From: Apostichopus japonicus
Taxonomy: Eukaryota; Echinodermata; Holothuroidea; Aspidochirotida; Stichopodidae
DNA: 64,000 bases
Assembly (NCBI RefSeq): GCF_037975245.1
Contig: NC_092574.1
Location: 21,787,713 to 21,851,712, forward strand
Direction: 5' to 3'
Shown: positions 62,100 to 64,000 of the stretch, one piece after another
Position numbering within the stretch: position 1 is the stretch's first letter
How the letters are laid out: the number at the start of each line of letters is the position of its first letter
Notes under the pieces: model-generated
Told to the model about the DNA's origin: nothing
Database searches by the model: none
The model's input: the letters and a program-made list of their open reading frames with translations, nothing else
Program-made: the position numbers and the translations under genes

Positions 62100-62398
62100 G
62101 AGTTTGGAGAGCCTGTCAATTACGCTACTGCAAAGTAATTGGATAGGATTAGATTACTATACTACACTACAGGTGGCCGAGGTCGTTGCTATGGTTCTTC
62201 TGCACGCTAACGGCAATATGGTAGATCTAGAATAGGATCGGGGAACCTTCTTATCTAGGCTAATCGATGGTTTCGTGATGGTAAACACACATGGGATTTC
62301 ACGAGAAGTTCGATAGTGGTCGTATTTAATATAACCACGATAATATCTAGCCCTGTAACTAATTTGGACTATCTAGATCACTATTAAACTTGCTACAG
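62100..62398 (+). promoter_or_regulatory. Possible promoter and non-coding first exon of the right-edge gene
   Basis: The coding exon at 63593 needs an upstream exon. The best donor I see nearby is CAG|GTAAGC, with the exon ending at 62398. The 300 bases before it have more CG dinucleotides than their surroundings and no long ORF. The exon start cannot be set by eye. Confidence 0.3.
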
Positions 62399-63592
62399 GT
62401 AAGCCTGTATTTCTTAGCTGACCGAAAAGGACGTAAATTAAGTTATTACAACCACAGTGTTGCTTGTAAAAATAGCAACTCCCAACTAAGTTGGAGTAGC
62501 CTAGGCTACCAACTGCTAGGCTAGGCCAGGCCTACGTAGGGCCCTGTATATCATTTAACTGTGTGTTGGTCCTAGGCTTAAGTTAGAATAGATGGCCTAA
62601 GTAAGTATATAGGCCAGGCCTCGGCTATGATACTTCTTTCTTTTTTTTTAAGCTGAACAAACAAAAGATTTTCACAATGATTGGGAGCTTGCAAACAATA
62701 TTCACGGCATCTAGTATAATACTCTAATTTTTATACTTACTCAACTTAGTTTGGCATAGACTAGCCTAATTTGAAAAATTGAGCAAAATTCCATGGCTGG
62801 ACTGTCTATCGATCCTTAGCCCTAATCATTTAAAATGATTAATTAATTTACAAAGTTGTTCAAAAACTTCAAATTAACCCGAACGAAAAAAGTAAGGACC
62901 TGCACAACATAGAAATGGTCCTTTCTGATCTTATAACATATTGCTATATATATTTGGAATCATGTCGCTCCATATTGAATAACAGTAATGATTAAATTGC
63001 ATAAACTTTAAGAAACTTACTAAATAATTTAATGCATTACAGTATAGCTGTTTTCACATCACACTGCTTTTTGTCAGGATGATTAAATGAAGATATCATG
63101 TGGTATTGGCCAAAGCTTTTTCGTTGTTTTCACTTGGGGAGTGGCAGTGGGAGGGAATTTTTATCTTTATCTATATCTTATTCCTTTTCACTATTTTTTT
63201 TGAAGTTGATGATTGAGTAATAGGTCTGTGAAGTCTGAAATCTGTGAAGTCTGCTGTGTGCAAGCTCACTAAGGAATAACATTTCACTCAGAGGTCTTGC
63301 CTCAGATTCTCATGATAGATAATCAATTACAAAAATTAGGACAATGCAACAAATTAAAGCAATTTGAAAACCAAGAAGGATATAGTGCAACAATTGATTG
63401 GATTTACAAAAACTACTTTCTCGCTTTTCACATTTAGCTAAAGATTTTTCAGTGCATTGGTTTGCTTGAACTGTCATTAATGATAGAATGAGCTTTTTGA
63501 AGAAGTAAATACAGACCTGTTGTAAGTTTTGTTGTTTATCTGATTATATTGTTTATGACAATCACTATGTTGTCTTCTTTTACTAACTGCAG

Positions 63593-63639
63593 ACATGATG
63601 GAATATTAATGTTATAAAGTTTACCAACCAGCAGTAGAA
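63593..63639 (+). promoter_or_regulatory. 5' leader of the right-edge gene with two tiny upstream ORFs
   Basis: Between the acceptor (AG at 63591-63592) and the main ATG are an uORF ATGATGGAATATTAA at 63595-63609 (4 codons plus stop) and a second overlapping start-stop ATGTTATAA at 63609-63617. Such minimal uORFs can lower translation of the main frame. Whether the transcript uses this leader is inferred from the splice site only. Confidence 0.45.
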
Positions 63640-64000
63640 ATGGGGACAGGCATTTCTAAGAATCAAGATATGGGTGGAATCCCACCTAGTCTTACCAGGA
63701 AACAGTCGACAGGTTCAAACCACTGGAATGGCTTCAAAGCTCAACGTTTGGCGTTACTAGCAACCGTTCGTATGAAAGGAAATTCAGAGAGTCTGTGGCC
63801 AGAACCAAGATCAGAACGGCATCCTTGGAAGAAGCTGCTACAAGAAGCAGAATCGTCCGTTCAAAGACAGAAGGAAGAGCGCGGCACCGTAACGGACATC
63901 GAAAATGAACCGACATTTCGTTCCCTGATGGATGGTTACATTTCTGCCAAAAATATGACCAAAAATTCAAAGGAAGTCTGGATATTCATCAGCTCGACTT
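63640..64000 (+). CDS. N-terminal part of a probable STAND-type (NACHT with TPR or WD repeats) protein, cut by the window edge
   Basis: An open frame of 120 codons runs from ATG at 63640 to the window end. The start lies in a good context (GAAATGG) and follows a strong 3' splice site (TACTAAC branch-point-like word at 63581-63587, CAG at 63590-63592). The protein begins MGTGISKN, fitting the N-myristoylation rule (Gly2, small residue at 6). The middle is basic and charged, without clear domains. The last ten residues are KEVWIFISST; a [V/I]x[I/V]FISST strand commonly opens the N-terminal domain just before the NACHT module in invertebrate TPR/NACHT and NWD/TEP1-like proteins. The function beyond this is inference because the NTPase and repeat domains lie outside the window. 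It could instead be another protein with a DUF4062/TIR-like start. Confidence 0.55.
   Translation, partial: MGTGISKNQDMGGIPPSLTRKQSTGSNHWNGFKAQRLALLATVRMKGNSESLWPEPRSERHPWKKLLQEAESSVQRQKEERGTVTDIENEPTFRSLMDGYISAKNMTKNSKEVWIFISST

Overview
This is an AT-rich eukaryotic nuclear window with long introns, GT-AG splice sites, tRNA-derived SINEs and a CR1/L2-like LINE fragment. The gene content and the frequent TAGGCCTA-like words suggest a marine invertebrate deuterostome, perhaps an echinoderm such as a sea cucumber. That assignment is inference from sequence style; I cannot prove it without a search.

About 2.5-31.3 kb holds two CD36/SCARB-family genes arranged head to head. Gene A (minus strand, coding start at 12934) and gene B (plus strand, coding start at 16708) can be followed exon by exon. 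Splice phase matches at every shared junction, and exon lengths match everywhere except exons 3 and 11. They are therefore paralogues made by an inverted duplication. Gene B is complete (12 coding exons, 496 aa) and ends in an acidic di-leucine sorting signal like that of LIMP-2/SCARB2. Gene A is traced for 11 exons (485 aa); its last exon is not certain. Both coding exons 1 follow a 3' splice site, so both genes have upstream non-coding exons. A CpG-rich stretch at about 14.44-14.75 kb has a donor on each strand and could be a shared promoter.

From 31.3 to 40.2 kb lie the probable long 3'UTR of gene B, several local tandem duplications, (TA)n tracts and a SINE fragment. From about 38.0 to 51.8 kb lies a plus-strand gene of the PLP/DM20/M6 tetra-membrane family (eight coding-bearing exons, 465 aa). 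It keeps the Cys-rich N-terminus, four membrane segments and the four-Cys second loop, but adds a long polar C-terminal tail with a PPSY motif.

From 51.8 to 63.6 kb I see no convincing host gene. The stretch holds a 5'-truncated CR1/L2-like LINE (minus strand, about 58.7-59.7 kb) and a tandem repeat of about 220 bp (about 60.9-61.9 kb). At the right edge a new plus-strand gene begins (ATG at 63640). Its start has an N-myristoylation-type N-terminus and reaches a [V/I]xIFISST motif typical of the N-terminal region of NACHT/TPR or NACHT/WD STAND proteins; the window cuts it.

The introns and intergenic DNA carry many local tandem duplications (67-68, 92, 121, about 188, about 220, 279 and about 491 bp periods) and recurrent poly(G)/poly(C) runs. 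I found no prokaryotic-type system, CRISPR array or recognisable viral gene.
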